A model generated the notes under the pieces. It searched no databases, was not told the origin of the DNA, and saw only the letters and a program-made list of their open reading frames with translations. From contig NZ_PJRJ01000005.1 in the NCBI RefSeq assembly GCF_003711395.1, positions 1-64,000 of the forward strand: DNA of 64,000 bases, written 5' to 3'. Positions 7,796-16,827 of this stretch are shown in pieces. Source of the DNA: Acinetobacter sp. B51(2017) (lineage in GTDB: Bacteria; Pseudomonadota; Gammaproteobacteria; Pseudomonadales; Moraxellaceae). The stretch's first letter is position 1, and each line of letters begins with the position of its first letter. Both the position numbers and the translations under genes were made by a program.

Positions 7796-8632
7796 ATGGC
7801 AGGTTATAACTATGTGATTGGGGACGTGCAAGGCTGTTTTGAAGCACTCAAAGCGCTCCTTAAAGAAATTAAATTTGATGTAGATCAAGACTTTATTTGG
7901 TTTGCAGGTGATTTAGTGGCGCGTGGTGAAAACTCAGTCGGTGCAATCCGTTTTATTAAAAAATTAGTCGAGCGTGGTGCAGCAGCAACCGTGCTTGGCA
8001 ATCATGATTTGAATTTATTGGCTGTGGCGCGTGGGATTAAACCAAGCAAGCCCAATGATCAAATTGATGATGTGATTCACGCTTTAGAAAGTGATGATTT
8101 GATTGATTGGTTGCGTCGTCAGCCTTTATGTTTATTTCCGAATGAACAGACTGTGCTCACTCATGCCGGTATTCCTTGTAATTGGACAGCTCTACAAGCT
8201 GCACAATATGCCAAAGAAGTTGAGGCAGTACTTCGTGATGACGATTTTGCTGTACTAGATGCTTTCTTAAGCGAGATGTATGGTAAAAGCCCCGAGCTTT
8301 GGTCGGAAGATTTACAAGGTCATGCGCGTTTACGCTGCATTACCAACTATTTAACCCGTATGCGTTTAACGGATGCAACAGGACGTTTAGAGTTTAGCTT
8401 TAAAGACAGTTTAGACGACCCAATGCCTGAAGGTTTTAAACCGTGGTTTGAGTTTGAGTCACAAGCGACGCAAACCCATCAAATTGTCTTTGGTCATTGG
8501 GCGGCGTTACAAGGCAAAACCATCTCCGACAAGATTCAAAATGTCGATGGTGGCTGCGTATGGGGCAATCAATTGCTTGCTTATCGCTTAGAAGATCAAC
8601 AGATCTTTAGTGTGGATAATCCTTGTACTTAA
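7796..8632 (+). CDS. apaH: Symmetrical Ap4A hydrolase ApaH
   Basis: ApaH splits diadenosine tetraphosphate into two ADP and removes Np4 caps from RNA. The 278-residue protein has the metallophosphatase motifs in order: GDVQGC (about 8), GDLVARG (about 38), GNHDLN (about 67) and THAGIP (about 121). The ATG begins at the base after the rsmA stop. The apaG gene that separates these two in enterobacteria is missing. A terminator follows within 6 bp. Confidence 0.96.
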   Translation: MAGYNYVIGDVQGCFEALKALLKEIKFDVDQDFIWFAGDLVARGENSVGAIRFIKKLVERGAAATVLGNHDLNLLAVARGIKPSKPNDQIDDVIHALESDDLIDWLRRQPLCLFPNEQTVLTHAGIPCNWTALQAAQYAKEVEAVLRDDDFAVLDAFLSEMYGKSPELWSEDLQGHARLRCITNYLTRMRLTDATGRLEFSFKDSLDDPMPEGFKPWFEFESQATQTHQIVFGHWAALQGKTISDKIQNVDGGCVWGNQLLAYRLEDQQIFSVDNPCT

Positions 8633-8637
8633 GCTAT

Positions 8638-8669
8638 AAAAAAAAGCCTGCTTGATGCAGGCTTTTTTT
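8638..8669. terminator. Bidirectional terminator apaH / lrgB
   Basis: AAAAAGCCTGC pairs with GCAGGCTTTTT around a short loop, with A and T runs on both flanks. It can end apaH (plus) and the lrgA-lrgB operon (minus); it overlaps the last bases of lrgB. Confidence 0.9.
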
Positions 8670-9336
8670 ATTTCAGTAATAAAATAAACGTTGGTAGCCA
8701 AACTGCGGTAAACACCGCATTGACCGCCATACCAAAAGCGGCATAACGACCTGCCACGGGACCACGTTGCCATGCTTGCGCCGTGCCAATGGCATGGGCT
8801 GCTAAACCTAGCGCTAATCCTGAAGCACGCTCATCTTTAATATTACGTAAAATAATCGATGAAAAAGCCGCGCCAATCGTGCCAGATAAAATCACAATTA
8901 AAATGACCAAGGTCACAGGTGAATGCAGCAGTTCGGCAATGTTAATCGCAATCGGGGTGGTCACTGCACGCGTGGCAAAGGCCATAATCGTCGGCTCTGC
9001 CATATGTAAGGCATAGGCCAAGCCCATGGGTAAAGCCACTGCACTTAAACTGGCAAAGACTAAAATACCAAGCATAGCTTTTAAGGGTAAATCGTCATAG
9101 CGCATAGCCGCCAATGGAATCGCAAGCGCCACGGTTACATAGCCAAGCAAATGACTAAAAATACTGTTCATGTCGCTGCTATAGTGTTCATAAGGAATAT
9201 CTAGTACTAGCAATAAAGCAATGACAAAGAACATACCAATAACTAAAAGTGGCACTTGAGGCAGGCGTTTATTGATAGGTTTGGCTGCGAGATAAGCCAG
9301 CAAAGTGAGAATAAAACCGCTTAAAACACTCAACAT
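8668..9336 (-). CDS. lrgB: LrgB/CidB-family membrane protein
   Basis: A 222-residue integral membrane protein of the LrgB family, the partner of the holin-like LrgA. It has about six hydrophobic segments and the conserved family stretch FATRAVTTPIAINIAE followed by GLAAHAIGTAQAW near the C-terminus. In Gram-positive bacteria the pair modulates autolysis and overflow-metabolite (pyruvate) traffic; in Gram-negatives the role is less clear. It starts 9 bp after lrgA. Confidence 0.9.
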   Translation of the reverse strand: MLSVLSGFILTLLAYLAAKPINKRLPQVPLLVIGMFFVIALLLVLDIPYEHYSSDMNSIFSHLLGYVTVALAIPLAAMRYDDLPLKAMLGILVFASLSAVALPMGLAYALHMAEPTIMAFATRAVTTPIAINIAELLHSPVTLVILIVILSGTIGAAFSSIILRNIKDERASGLALGLAAHAIGTAQAWQRGPVAGRYAAFGMAVNAVFTAVWLPTFILLLK

Positions 9337-9345
9337 GTTATTCTC

Positions 9346-9717
9346 CTAAAGCCACTTTTTGGCCATTTTGGCATATACCCAAAGCGGGATTAAAGTGCTG
9401 ACCACCAATACTAATAAAAACAGCGGAATTTCTGCCCCCATATGCACCAAAGCAATCAGCGAACCTGCACAAATCGGTAAAAAAGCAAAACCACTTTCTT
9501 TCATGATTTTATTGTTAGTATCGACAAGGCGTTGCGGTAAGCCTTTCGTTGTGCGCCAAATGGCTAACATCACCAATAGACTTAATAAACCTGTAAGATT
9601 GCCCATTTCTGGATGACCCCATTGTCCACATAACCAAACCGCTACTTCACGGAAAATAATAATGAGGGAAATGGTGCCAATCCAAGCAGGCCAGTCGATC
9701 TTGTTCAATCCTTGCAT
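9346..9717 (-). CDS. lrgA: LrgA/CidA-family holin-like protein
   Basis: A small (123 residues) membrane protein with about four hydrophobic helices. It matches the LrgA/CidA family in size, in the NLTGLLSLLVML segment and in the LPQRLVDTNNKIMKESGFAFLP region before the last two helices. It is the upstream partner of lrgB. Proteins of this family resemble phage holins and are thought to form membrane oligomers. Confidence 0.88.
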   Translation of the reverse strand: MQGLNKIDWPAWIGTISLIIIFREVAVWLCGQWGHPEMGNLTGLLSLLVMLAIWRTTKGLPQRLVDTNNKIMKESGFAFLPICAGSLIALVHMGAEIPLFLLVLVVSTLIPLWVYAKMAKKWL

Positions 9718-9766
9718 CGTCGCTGTTGCCTAAGTTTTATACGATAAGTTTCATCTTTTAACCGAT

Positions 9767-11095
9767 TTAGGGTTTGATTTCAAACTCTTCTAACGTTCTT
9801 TGAAATTGTTGTGCTTTTTCGCCTAAAATTTCAGCAATTGGTAAATGTGCTTGCTTAATCAGTTGTTCAAGTTTGGCTGGTGCCATTGCAACTTGTAGAT
9901 GTAAATTACCTTCATCATCATAATGTTCTTGATTAATGACATTTAAATTATACAACTGCGTGCGTAATTTACCGTATGCCGGTTTTAAAACCATGTCAAA
10001 ACTTTGCAGTTGCCCCATTAAGCATTCTTGAACCGCTTGCTTGAGTAAGTCGAGTCCTGCAGCGCTATGCGCTGACACATAAACCCGATCTGGTTGATGC
10101 GGCTTGGCATAAATAATTTTTGCCTCTTCACCACTTTGGTCAATTTTGTTATAGACGCGTAAAATGGGGGTATCCACGCCAATTTCTTTGAGTACTTTTT
10201 CTACCGCTTCAATTTGTTCATGCATATCGTGACTGCTTGAATCAATGACATGCAAAATTAAATTGGCTTCTAAAGTTTCTTCTAAAGTGGCTTTAAAAGA
10301 TTCAACCAGTGAGTGTGCCAAATTACGCACAAAGCCTACGGTATCGGCAAGGACTAAGGTGCCAATGCCATCCCAATCCAGGCGGCGTAAGGTTGGATCG
10401 AGTGTGGCAAACAGTTGATCTGCTGCATAAACGTCGCTATGTGCAAGGCGGTTAAATAAGGTAGATTTCCCTGCATTGGTATAACCGACTAATGAGACCG
10501 TTGGTACAGCAGCCTTTTGCCGTGCCGCACGACCTTGAATCCGCGTTTGACGGACTTTATCGAGTTTGGCTTTAAGCTGGGTCATACGAACTTTGAGTAA
10601 ACGACGGTCAGTTTCGAGCTGGGTTTCACCCGGACCACGTAAACCAATCCCGCCTTTTTGACCATCTAAGCCTAAACGACCACCCACCAAACGTGAGGAC
10701 AGATGCGCCAGCTGCGCCAATTCAACTTGTAATTTACCTTCAAAGGTACGCGCACGCTGCGCGAAAATATCTAAAATCAGTTCGGTACGGTCGACCACAC
10801 GGCATTGCACCACACGTTCTAAGTTACGTGCTTGGGCAGGGGTTAAGGCATGGTCAAAAATCACCAATTCGGCTTCTAATGCTTCAACACGTTCGGCGAT
10901 TTCTTCGGCTTTACCAGAGCCGACAAATAGTTTGGCATCTGGACGTAGGCGCTGGACGTGAATATGTTCGACAACTTCAGCTCCTGCAGATTTGGCCAGC
11001 AATGCAAATTCAGCACTGTCTAGATCATCTAACATCTGGACAGCAACACTGACTAAAATAATACGTTCACTCTGCGCAGGCGCGAATTCTTCCAC
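9767..11095 (-). CDS. hflX: Ribosome-associated GTPase HflX
   Basis: HflX splits stalled 70S ribosomes in stress. The 442-residue protein has an N-terminal HflX domain (about 10-190, including the GGLGLDGQKGGIGLRGPGE segment that contacts the ribosome) and a GTPase domain with GYTNAGKST (P-loop, about 203-211), DTVGFV (G3) and NKID (G4). The start is GTG with AAGAGA six bases upstream. In E. coli hflX follows hfq; here it stands alone, 50 bp after lrgA's start in the opposite reading direction of pdxA. Confidence 0.95.
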   Translation of the reverse strand: MEEFAPAQSERIILVSVAVQMLDDLDSAEFALLAKSAGAEVVEHIHVQRLRPDAKLFVGSGKAEEIAERVEALEAELVIFDHALTPAQARNLERVVQCRVVDRTELILDIFAQRARTFEGKLQVELAQLAHLSSRLVGGRLGLDGQKGGIGLRGPGETQLETDRRLLKVRMTQLKAKLDKVRQTRIQGRAARQKAAVPTVSLVGYTNAGKSTLFNRLAHSDVYAADQLFATLDPTLRRLDWDGIGTLVLADTVGFVRNLAHSLVESFKATLEETLEANLILHVIDSSSHDMHEQIEAVEKVLKEIGVDTPILRVYNKIDQSGEEAKIIYAKPHQPDRVYVSAHSAAGLDLLKQAVQECLMGQLQSFDMVLKPAYGKLRTQLYNLNVINQEHYDDEGNLHLQVAMAPAKLEQLIKQAHLPIAEILGEKAQQFQRTLEEFEIKP

Positions 11096-11158
11096 TCGAT
11101 TCTCTTATGAGCCTATAAAATTCTATTCTAGGGCAAAGCATAGAAGAAGGACAATCGG

Positions 11159-11299
11159 TTAGGGTTGTAAAAGCGTATGTAAAAGTTTAGCAAACAATAA
11201 AATCGCGCCTAAATACAAAATTGATAAACCGAGCACCATTTTGAATAGGTTGGTGAGCTTGAGTAGATCCACGCGAGACTTGACTGGCTGCTTATACAT
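11159..11299 (-). CDS. Small single-pass membrane protein, unknown
   Basis: An ORF of 46 codons from the ATG at 11299, or 66 from the ATG at 11359. The conserved-looking part is basic (KSRVDLLKLTNLFKM) followed by one hydrophobic helix (VLGLSILYLGAILLFA). The longer version adds a Cys pair (HCAYC) upstream. Neither start has a clear ribosome site. It lies between hflX and a divergent acyltransferase. It may be a real small membrane protein, but the evidence is weak and no family is recognised. Confidence 0.4.
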   Translation of the reverse strand: MYKQPVKSRVDLLKLTNLFKMVLGLSILYLGAILLFAKLLHTLLQP

Positions 11300-11431
11300 G
11301 ATGGCTTGACTCAAATTGAATAAACAATAAGCACAGTGTAGAGGGTTTGTTTTTGCCATGAAAATGGGATTTTTTAATCTTGGTCTTCGGTTTTTATGAT
11401 TGAAGAGTATAGAATGCCAAGCGAGGTCAGT

Positions 11432-12244
11432 ATGAGCAACGGTTGGATGAAGACAAGCCCAGTGGTATTAAAGCCAAAAAGTGCATTAGATAAATTCTTT
11501 TTATATAGCAAGAAATTGCTGGCTGGTGTGGCCAGTATCAGCGAAGGCTTTTATCTGGTCTATCGTCATGGTTTGTATAAACAGCCGAATAATCCGCAAA
11601 ACACCCGCTATGTGCAGCATTTTTGCCGTCAGCTATGTCGAGTATTTAATATTGATGTAAGGGTACATGGTGAAATTCCGCGCCAACCTGCGCTGTGGGT
11701 GAGTAATCATATTTCATGGTTAGATATTGCGGTGTTGGGTTCTGCGGCACGGGTATTTTTTTTGGCGAAGGCTGAAATTGAACGCTGGCCTTTAATTGGT
11801 AACTTAGCTAAAGGTGGTGGTACTTTATTTATTCAACGCGGTTCAGGTGATTCGATTAAAATTCGTGAACAAATTGCGACCTTCTTAAGTCAGAATATTC
11901 CTGTATTGTTTTTCCCAGAAGCAACGACTACCGATGGCAGCAAGATTAAAAAAATTCATGGTCGTTTATTGGGGGCAGCGATTGAAGCGGGCAAGCCTGT
12001 ACAAATTTGTTTAATTTGCTATGTCAATCAAGAGGGGCAGCTCGACCAAATTGCACCCTATGTAGGCGAAATTAGCTTTGCTGAACATGTTAAACGCGTG
12101 CTGGAAATGCCCAAAGTCACTGCACATTTAATGGCGCTGCCGAGTATTGATGTTACAGGGCATAGCGTCGAAAGCTTAACCCAAGCCGTGAGTCAGGCCA
12201 TGCAACAGGGCTTAGTTGAGCTACAATACAAAGCCTTACATTAA
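11432..12244 (+). CDS. Lysophospholipid acyltransferase (PlsC type)
   Basis: A membrane-associated 1-acyl-glycerol-3-phosphate acyltransferase-family enzyme of 270 residues. It shows the catalytic HX4D box as NHISWLD (about 91-97), the substrate-binding FIQRGSG segment and FPEATTTDG. One hydrophobic stretch lies near the N-terminus. I prefer the ATG at 11432, which has GAGG 6 bp upstream, over the in-frame ATG at 11396. It could act in phospholipid or ornithine-lipid synthesis; the sequence alone does not decide. Its last 9 bases overlap the end of the convergent phospholipase-D gene. Confidence 0.85.
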   Translation: MSNGWMKTSPVVLKPKSALDKFFLYSKKLLAGVASISEGFYLVYRHGLYKQPNNPQNTRYVQHFCRQLCRVFNIDVRVHGEIPRQPALWVSNHISWLDIAVLGSAARVFFLAKAEIERWPLIGNLAKGGGTLFIQRGSGDSIKIREQIATFLSQNIPVLFFPEATTTDGSKIKKIHGRLLGAAIEAGKPVQICLICYVNQEGQLDQIAPYVGEISFAEHVKRVLEMPKVTAHLMALPSIDVTGHSVESLTQAVSQAMQQGLVELQYKALH

Positions 12245-13840
12245 ATTTTCGATAGGCAGCCAAGAAATGACTTTTAAGCCTGCCTTTTGCCACCATTTGA
12301 TTTTCGGTTCTTTGTGAAAAGTTTGAACCTCACCGTTGCTATGTTTGACTTTCCAATTGATTTTATCATTGGCATCTAAGACCAGCTTATAAGCATATTT
12401 AGATAAATTCTGATCCATGGTTTGATGGACAGCCCGCGCTAAACTTGGGCTGTTTAAAATCACGCCAATTTCGCTGTTATATTTAACTGAACGCGGATCA
12501 AAATTAAATGAACCTACAAAAACCTGTTTTTCATCCAAAGCCATAAGTTTGGCATGTAAACTTGAGCGACTTAAGCCTTTTAGACTGACCTCAGATTTTT
12601 TAGAAATTTCATCGGTATTTTTATTTAAGTGGGCAAATTCTGGTGCCGACAAAAACTCATACAGTTGTACATCATTTTTGAGTAAATCATGACGATATTT
12701 GGCATAAAAAGCATGCACTAAGGCGACATCATTGGCTTTATAAGAATTGGTTAAGACCCGAACTTGAATCCCATCTTGGCTTAAACCTTTGAGCAGATCC
12801 GCCCCAGCTTTTTGCGGTACAAAATAAGCGGAAATAATATCTACACTACTGCTTGGTTCTTGTAAATGTTCAGCCAGTTGCGCATATAAATATTCATCTT
12901 CGGTAGCCAGATCTTTAATTTTATTGGGTGGATCTTTGACCACTGTGGCTTCAACCCAGTTAAGTTGAATATCATTGTTTAACCACTGTTCAAAGGCATC
13001 AGAGCGTGCGGCTAAATCTAAATAATTTTGTACGGTACTAAGCTGTGAATGCTTGGCAACTTGCTGTTTTAAATTGTAAAAATCTAATTTGTACTTATTG
13101 GGGTCAACTAGATTGACCACAGGATAAGCATAATCATCATTCCAATATTCATCAAAAGAATGAATGATTTCATCTGAAGCAGAACCGACCAATAGCACAT
13201 CAACATCTGAAAATTGATAATTGTCACTGACGTTATAATATTGATTACTCATATTACGTCCGCCAATCAGTGCCAGCTGATTATCGACAATAAAGCTTTT
13301 GTTATGCATACGCCGGTTGATACGTTTTAAATCTAATGCAATATCTAAAGTGCGCATATAACGGAAGCGATATGGGTTAAATAAACGTACCTCAATATTG
13401 GCATGTTGGTCGAGGGCTAAATAAATGCCCTGCATTTTTTTAGAGTTATTATCATCAATCAATAAACGTACTTTCACACCGCGATCGGCAGCACGAATAA
13501 TGGCATCTAAGGCAAACGCGCCAATTTTATCGTTATCCCAAATATAATATTGTAAATCTAAGGTTTTTTCGGCTTTTTCAATTAAATGTAAGCGTGCTGC
13601 CAGTGCTTCTAAAGGATCAGCCAGTAAGTGATAACCGGTCAGCTGCGGATATTTTTCCCGTAAGGGTAAAACAATATTGGCTAAACTGGTGTGATCCGTG
13701 GGGGTATCAAAAGCATATTCAATCGGCTGCAAAGTATTTTTAGGCAAGGTCGAACATGCTGTTAAGCCCATAAACGCACAAAGTAGCACACTGATCGTTG
13801 TGTGTTTAAAGCGAACGTGAAAAGAGGCAGGAGCAGGCAT
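12236..13840 (-). CDS. Phospholipase D / cardiolipin-synthase-like lipoprotein
   Basis: A 534-residue protein with two HKD motifs of the phospholipase D superfamily: HNKSFIVDNQLALIGGRN from about residue 175 and HAKLMALDEKQVFVGSFNFD from about 429. Both contain the HxK(x)4D(x)6GS/GG core. The N-terminus has a hydrophobic segment with a lipobox (GLTACS), so it is probably a lipoprotein. The closest known type is ClsC, which joins phosphatidylethanolamine and phosphatidylglycerol to cardiolipin, but a lipase role cannot be excluded. It is convergent with the acyltransferase, which also acts on phospholipids. Confidence 0.87.
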   Translation of the reverse strand: MPAPASFHVRFKHTTISVLLCAFMGLTACSTLPKNTLQPIEYAFDTPTDHTSLANIVLPLREKYPQLTGYHLLADPLEALAARLHLIEKAEKTLDLQYYIWDNDKIGAFALDAIIRAADRGVKVRLLIDDNNSKKMQGIYLALDQHANIEVRLFNPYRFRYMRTLDIALDLKRINRRMHNKSFIVDNQLALIGGRNMSNQYYNVSDNYQFSDVDVLLVGSASDEIIHSFDEYWNDDYAYPVVNLVDPNKYKLDFYNLKQQVAKHSQLSTVQNYLDLAARSDAFEQWLNNDIQLNWVEATVVKDPPNKIKDLATEDEYLYAQLAEHLQEPSSSVDIISAYFVPQKAGADLLKGLSQDGIQVRVLTNSYKANDVALVHAFYAKYRHDLLKNDVQLYEFLSAPEFAHLNKNTDEISKKSEVSLKGLSRSSLHAKLMALDEKQVFVGSFNFDPRSVKYNSEIGVILNSPSLARAVHQTMDQNLSKYAYKLVLDANDKINWKVKHSNGEVQTFHKEPKIKWWQKAGLKVISWLPIENLM

Positions 13841-13921
13841 AGTTAGATCAAAGCAAAAAAATAGCGTTTGAGTATAATTGCCAGCTATGAAAAGATAAAT
13901 AAAATTTGTGGTGATGTGTGT

Positions 13922-14920
13922 ATGAACGCTTTGAATGTATTTTATGGGCTATTTACGCTGCTGGCGCTGTGGGGGATTGCGCAGGCATGGTTGAGTCAAA
14001 TGCGTACAGAAACCATTCATCCTGTAAAAGCCTTTATTCACTTATTGGCGTTTTATTTATCTTATTTGCTCTGGCCACTGTGGGCGTTTAGTGTCTATGC
14101 AGGTTTTTATGACCTATTTTCGCTGCATCAAAGTATTTTCATATTTTTACTGTGTAGTGTGCTGATTTATGCGCGTTTTATCGAACCTCACACGGTATTG
14201 GTCAAAACCTTACATTATCAGTTTAATCCACAACAACCCTTTCAGCGCCCTGTGCGTATTGCCCTTATTGCCGATTTACATATCGGTTTGTTTTCGGGGC
14301 ATGAACGTCAACTCAAGATTATTGTTGAAAAAATTAATCAACAACAGCCAGATTTAGTGGTGGTGGCAGGTGACTGGACCTATGAGCCTGAAAATAAGTT
14401 GGCTGATGAGCTGAAAATTTTACAGCAAATTCAAGCACCGATTTATTCAGTCACGGGTAATCATGATGAACAATACCCCGGCCCACCGATTCAACAACTG
14501 TTAAGTGAGGCCTTAAACAGCAATAATGTAATTGATATTGAGAAAAAAATTGTTGAGTTTGATGAGTTTCGTTTAATTGGTGTGGGTGACCTTTGGGCAG
14601 GTAAAGCCGATATGCGTAATTTGCCAGAATTGCCCCAAGATAAGCCCTTTATTTTGCTGTCGCATAATCCTGATACGGTAGACATGGTGCCCGCATTGGC
14701 CACACGTCCTTTAATGCTCTCAGGGCATACGCACGGTGGACAAGTGGAATTACCTTGGGTTACTGACTATGTGATGAAGAAAGTTTCAATTTTAGGGCAC
14801 AAACGTGGGTTATATCAGCATGCCCATGCCGATGTATTTGTCACAGTCGGCACAGGAATGGTTGGGGTGCCATTTCGTTTTCGTGTGCCACCAACGATTG
14901 ATATTATTGAAATCTCTTAA
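13922..14920 (+). CDS. Membrane-anchored metallophosphoesterase
   Basis: A calcineurin-type phosphoesterase, 332 residues from the ATG at 13922. About three or four N-terminal hydrophobic segments (1-85) are followed by the catalytic domain with the metal motifs ADLHIG (about 118), GDWTYE, GNHDEQ, and SGHTHGGQ. This architecture is like B. subtilis YkuE. A TTG at 13868 is in frame, but the ATG gives the usual short N-terminus. Substrate unknown; relatives act on lipid-linked phosphates or nucleotides. Its stop overlaps the convergent next gene by 4 bp. Confidence 0.85.
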   Translation: MNALNVFYGLFTLLALWGIAQAWLSQMRTETIHPVKAFIHLLAFYLSYLLWPLWAFSVYAGFYDLFSLHQSIFIFLLCSVLIYARFIEPHTVLVKTLHYQFNPQQPFQRPVRIALIADLHIGLFSGHERQLKIIVEKINQQQPDLVVVAGDWTYEPENKLADELKILQQIQAPIYSVTGNHDEQYPGPPIQQLLSEALNSNNVIDIEKKIVEFDEFRLIGVGDLWAGKADMRNLPELPQDKPFILLSHNPDTVDMVPALATRPLMLSGHTHGGQVELPWVTDYVMKKVSILGHKRGLYQHAHADVFVTVGTGMVGVPFRFRVPPTIDIIEIS

Positions 14921-15258
14921 CCAAAGATAAAACCTAGGATGATCACCAATACTAAAATCACAATGGCGACCAAGATCCGTTTTTTCTTGATCGGATTTTC
15001 TTTGGCTAAGCTTAGACTAGACTGTGTAAAAGCGCTTTGATTGAGATTCACATCACTGCTGCTAGAGGGTGTCAAACTGCTTGGTAGAGTCATATTATTG
15101 AGGTGGGCAAACTCAGTTAAAACGGTTTCTGCTTGGGCTTCAGAAAGATTGAGCTGTTGTTGGAGCAGTTGTTTGGCTGTAGCAATCTGCTGATCGTCTA
15201 GCAGGAGAATGAGTTCTGTAATTTGTTGTTCAGTCAATTGATGAATAATAGGGTTCAT
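14917..15258 (-). CDS. Unknown tail-anchored small protein
   Basis: A 113-residue protein from the ATG at 15258 (a GTG three codons upstream is also in frame). It has a Gln/Leu-rich helical N-terminal half that may form a coiled coil (about 5-50), a Ser/Thr-rich linker, a basic KKKR patch and one C-terminal hydrophobic helix (about 92-112) rich in Ile/Val/Leu. This predicts a tail-anchored inner-membrane protein with a cytoplasmic head. I recognise no family. Confidence 0.65.
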   Translation of the reverse strand: MNPIIHQLTEQQITELILLLDDQQIATAKQLLQQQLNLSEAQAETVLTEFAHLNNMTLPSSLTPSSSSDVNLNQSAFTQSSLSLAKENPIKKKRILVAIVILVLVIILGFIFG

Positions 15259-15324
15259 ACTGCACACTCTTGTTGGGGCTTTGTCTTATTTAAGAGTAAT
15301 ACAGTTGTTTTATATTGCAAATAA

Positions 15325-15352
15325 AAAACCAGCGCCTCAGCACTGGTTCTTC
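15325..15352 (-). terminator. Terminator of the MHS transporter gene
   Basis: On the minus strand AACCAGTG pairs with CGCTGGTT around a short loop and is followed by a run of T. It lies just beyond the transporter stop. Confidence 0.8.
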
Positions 15353-15369
15353 AGATAGCTGAAGCAAAT

Positions 15370-16686
15370 TTAAACTTGGTTATTGACATCATCGTGTTTG
15401 GTTTCACGAATTAATAAGAACGCAACCAATGATAAAATTGACGCAGCTGTGAGGTAATAACCCACTGCAGATAGACCATAACTCGTGGCTAATTTTGTCG
15501 CAATTAATGGTGCAAATGACGCACCAAAAATACCTGCCATGTTAAAGGTTAATGCAGAGCCTGTATAACGTACTGAGGTTGGGAAGATTTCAGATAACAC
15601 AGTACCAATCGGCCCATAGGTTAAGCCCATAATCGCCAAACCAATACATAAGAACAAGAACACCACTAAAGTGCTGCCTGATTCCAGCATATCGGCAAAG
15701 AAAATACCAAAGATCGCTGACACAATACATACGCCAATTGAAGTGGCCTTACGACCAAATTTTTCAGCAAATACTGCAGATAGTGGAATAAATGCAGCAA
15801 AACATAAGGTTGCTACCAATTGTAATTGCAAGAATTGTTCACGCGAATAACCCAGCTGTTTGGTACCCCATTGCAAGGCAAATACTGTGGTTAAGTAGAA
15901 CACCACAAAGGTACAAATGGCAGCAATCGTACCTAAAATGAGCATAGGTGTATGCTTTTTAAATACTTCAACAAATGGAATATTAACTTCTTTTTGTTTG
16001 TTTAATACATTTTGGAAAGCAGGAGTTTCATGTAATTTTAAACGAATCCAAAGACCGACAATTACCAATAAAGCGCTTGAAATAAACGGAATACGCCAGC
16101 CCCATGACATGAAGGCTTCTTCGCTCATAAACGCACCTAGCGTTAAAAACGAACCTGTGGCTAAAATAAAGCCGATTGGTGCCCCCAATTGTGGGAACAT
16201 ACCGTACCATGCACGTTTGCCTTCAGGCGCGTTTTCGGTTGCCAGTAAGACAGCACCTGACCATTCACCGCCCAAACCTAAACCTTGACCTAAACGGCAA
16301 AGTGCTAGCATTAAGGGTGCAGCAATACCAATTTGGGCATAAGTTGGCAGTAAACCAATAGCAACGGTCGATAAGCCCATGGTCAAGAGTGCGGCGACGA
16401 GCGTGGCTTTACGCCCAATTCGGTCACCCAAATGCCCAAACATTGCCGCACCAATTGGACGTGCAATAAAGGCAATGGCAAAGGTGGCCAGTGACTGAAT
16501 GGTAGCTGTCATAGGATCTGTACTTGCAGGGAAGAACAGATAAGGGAAAATAATCACGGCCGCAGTGGCATAGATATAAAAATCGAAGAATTCGATGGTG
16601 GTACCGACTAGACTTGCTGTAAGTACGCGGAATTTTGAATTGGTTGCTACTTGTTCTTGAGATGTAGCTGTAGATGATGACGCCAT
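15370..16686 (-). CDS. MFS transporter, metabolite:H+ symporter family
   Basis: A 438-residue, twelve-helix transporter. The motif GHLGDRIGRKATL between helices 2 and 3 and the segment GLGLGGEWSGAVLLATE mark the MHS branch of the major facilitator superfamily (ProP, KgtP, ShiA). The N-terminus TIEFFDFYIYATAA is also typical. It would bring an organic acid, betaine or similar compound in with protons; the substrate is not clear. An AAGG ribosome site precedes the ATG. It is monocistronic with its own terminator. Confidence 0.9.
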   Translation of the reverse strand: MASSSTATSQEQVATNSKFRVLTASLVGTTIEFFDFYIYATAAVIIFPYLFFPASTDPMTATIQSLATFAIAFIARPIGAAMFGHLGDRIGRKATLVAALLTMGLSTVAIGLLPTYAQIGIAAPLMLALCRLGQGLGLGGEWSGAVLLATENAPEGKRAWYGMFPQLGAPIGFILATGSFLTLGAFMSEEAFMSWGWRIPFISSALLVIVGLWIRLKLHETPAFQNVLNKQKEVNIPFVEVFKKHTPMLILGTIAAICTFVVFYLTTVFALQWGTKQLGYSREQFLQLQLVATLCFAAFIPLSAVFAEKFGRKATSIGVCIVSAIFGIFFADMLESGSTLVVFLFLCIGLAIMGLTYGPIGTVLSEIFPTSVRYTGSALTFNMAGIFGASFAPLIATKLATSYGLSAVGYYLTAASILSLVAFLLIRETKHDDVNNQV

Positions 16687-16730
16687 GTTGGACCTTACAC
16701 TTACTAAAAATAATGAACTTAGTTTTAAAA

Positions 16731-16826
16731 GCGTAATCTTTTTAAAAAAGGCGTAATTTTTTAAAAAAACAACGGGGACCGCTTCGGTTCGTCTCGCTCA
16801 GGGTCACTGAAATGAAGAATGAAGAG
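16731..16826. repeat. Tandem 20-bp duplication and palindromic extragenic element
   Basis: Two near-identical 20-bp units (16731-16750 and 16751-16770, both starting GCGTAAT and ending in a T/A run) stand in tandem. They are followed by a G+C-rich stretch (16771-16826) with the small palindrome ACCGCTTCGGT. The base composition differs from the surroundings, which suggests an extragenic repeat family. Copies elsewhere cannot be checked here. Confidence 0.4.
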
Positions 16827-16827
16827 G

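Noticed and set aside
12236..13840. Phospholipase-D lipoprotein as a defence or effector nuclease
   Set aside because: The lipobox, length and second HKD motif fit a cardiolipin-synthase-like enzyme, and no defence partner is nearby.
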